Shown here one piece after another: positions 63,414 to 64,000 of a stretch of DNA of 64,000 nt. The stretch is from Roseiflexus sp. RS-1 (GTDB taxonomy: Bacteria > Chloroflexota > Chloroflexia > Chloroflexales > Roseiflexaceae). Within the stretch, counting starts at the first letter, position 1. Every line of letters starts with the position of its first letter. The position numbers and the translations under genes are program-made. The stretch spans positions 5,737,599 through 5,801,598 of the forward strand of contig NC_009523.1 of NCBI RefSeq assembly GCF_000016665.1, written 5' to 3'. The notes beneath the pieces were generated by a model. That model saw nothing but the letters and a program-made list of their open reading frames with translations, was not told where the DNA came from and made no database searches.

Positions 63414-63968
63414 ATGGAACAATCCCCGCTGCCCGACATACCACCCCAATCAGCGCCCACGACGGTGCAGTTGATCGAGGCGATCCTGTTCGTTGCAGGC
63501 GAACCGGTGACTATCACCGAACTGGCGCGGACGCTCGATCTGCCACCTGATGCAGTGGAGCAGGCGCTCGATGAGTTGGCGGCAGCATGCATCGAGCGCG
63601 GCATCCGTCTCCAGCGCGATGCCGATCGCGTCCAGCTGGTTTCTGCACCCGAAGCAGCAGCGGTTATCGAGCGTTTTCTGGGCGCTCCCCCTGCCACACG
63701 CCTCTCGAACGCCGCGCTCGAAGTGTTGACGATTATCGCGTACCGCCAGCCTGTCACGCGCGCCCAGATCGAAGCGATCCGCGGCGTGGATAGCAGCGGC
63801 GTCTTGCGGGCACTGCTGGCGCGCGACCTCATCGCGGAAGGCGGACGGCTCGAAACGGTCGGCAGACCGATCCTGTATGTCACTACCGCCGGGTTCCTCC
63901 GTCAGTTCGGTCTGAGCAGTCTGGCAGACCTGCCCCCGCTCGATCTGCCGGAGCCGCCGTCCTCGTGA
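63414..63968 (+). CDS. scpB: segregation and condensation protein B
   Basis: ScpB binds ScpA and SMC in the bacterial condensin that helps separate chromosomes. The 184-residue product has the two winged-helix domains typical of the family: VQLIEAILFVAGEPVTITEL at residues 18-37, GIRLQRDADRVQLVSAPE as the inter-domain segment, and LSNAALEVLTIIAYRQPVTRA with GVDSSGVLRALLARDLI in the second half. Length is normal. No clear ribosome site precedes ATG 63414. ScpA is not upstream (the neighbour is the M24 gene); what follows lies beyond the window, the last 32 bases of which hold nothing recognisable. Confidence 0.95.
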   Translation: MEQSPLPDIPPQSAPTTVQLIEAILFVAGEPVTITELARTLDLPPDAVEQALDELAAACIERGIRLQRDADRVQLVSAPEAAAVIERFLGAPPATRLSNAALEVLTIIAYRQPVTRAQIEAIRGVDSSGVLRALLARDLIAEGGRLETVGRPILYVTTAGFLRQFGLSSLADLPPLDLPEPPSS

Positions 63969-64000
63969 TTGTTATGATTGTGTGATGAAATCGATCCGCT

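Overview
The window is a high-GC bacterial chromosome segment, about 56 protein-coding genes long, packed tightly on both strands. The mix of genes suggests a filamentous phototrophic Chloroflexota, most likely Roseiflexus or a close relative: Thr/Pro-rich linkers on secreted proteins and lipoproteins, PknB-type kinases fused to TPRs or extracellular domains, GAF sensor kinases, a C-terminally extended nitrate/taurine-type ABC ATPase, and NACHT proteins with FGE-like domains. This assignment is inference from gene style; no rRNA or marker gene allows it to be proved here. No tRNA, rRNA or CRISPR array was found.

Layout. 1-4.7 kb: the 3' part of a NACHT/FGE-like protein, a GT4 glycosyltransferase, and a DUF4395-thioredoxin pair with its own consensus promoter. 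4.7-10.9 kb: a DUF5995-like protein, a DinB-like protein, cobS, an SMR transporter, a histidine phosphatase, a decayed PIN toxin fragment, an AarF/UbiB kinase and a spermidine synthase-like protein. 10.9-12 kb: an IS110-family insertion sequence with a candidate bridge RNA. 12-21 kb: dprA, a CAP-domain exoprotein, a palindrome-rich spacer, an rRNA pseudouridine synthase with a 9 x 24-residue Arg/Gly tail, a nitrate/taurine-type ABC transporter without a binding protein, and a PQQ-type sugar dehydrogenase. 21.7-28.4 kb: a membrane-anchored degenerate kinase and a peptide ABC transporter operon. 28.4-36.6 kb, all leftward: HEAT protein, RmlD-like reductase, rnc, fabF, a Ser/Thr kinase with TPRs, and three GT2 glycosyltransferases. 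36.8-45.5 kb: a stand-alone receiver, a decayed lipoprotein/hydrolase gene, an ADP-ribosylglycohydrolase, then a leftward transaldolase-transketolase-acyl-CoA ligase-acyl-CoA ligase-hydrolase cluster. 45.8-50.8 kb: a primary-like sigma factor, an ABC-2 export pair, an OmpR-type regulator and a CpaE/MinD-like ATPase. 51-64 kb: an FG-GAP repeat exoprotein, a membrane AAA ATPase, a TPR/zinc-ribbon membrane protein, cutA, a cytochrome b-like/SagB fusion, an M23 lipoprotein, a GAF/HisKA_2 sensor kinase, an M24 peptidase and scpB.

How it works together. Most of the window is housekeeping and envelope biology: central carbon (tal/tkt), fatty acid synthesis and activation, RNA processing (rnc, RluB-like), chromosome segregation (scpB), natural transformation (dprA), polysaccharide decoration and nutrient import. 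Signalling proteins occur as scattered orphans rather than as paired two-component systems.

The most notable non-coding signals are the 157-base spacer in front of the IS110 transposase, which can be drawn as two large stem-loops as expected for a bridge RNA; several intergenic palindromic repeat families, some with a second copy inside the window; and promoters that repeatedly use a TGn-extended -10 with a poor -35. The most notable coding oddities are the Arg/Gly-repeat pseudouridine synthase, the kinase with its DFG motif replaced by NPG, the NACHT-FGE-like protein without catalytic cysteines, and in-progress gene decay at 8.0 kb and 37.3 kb.
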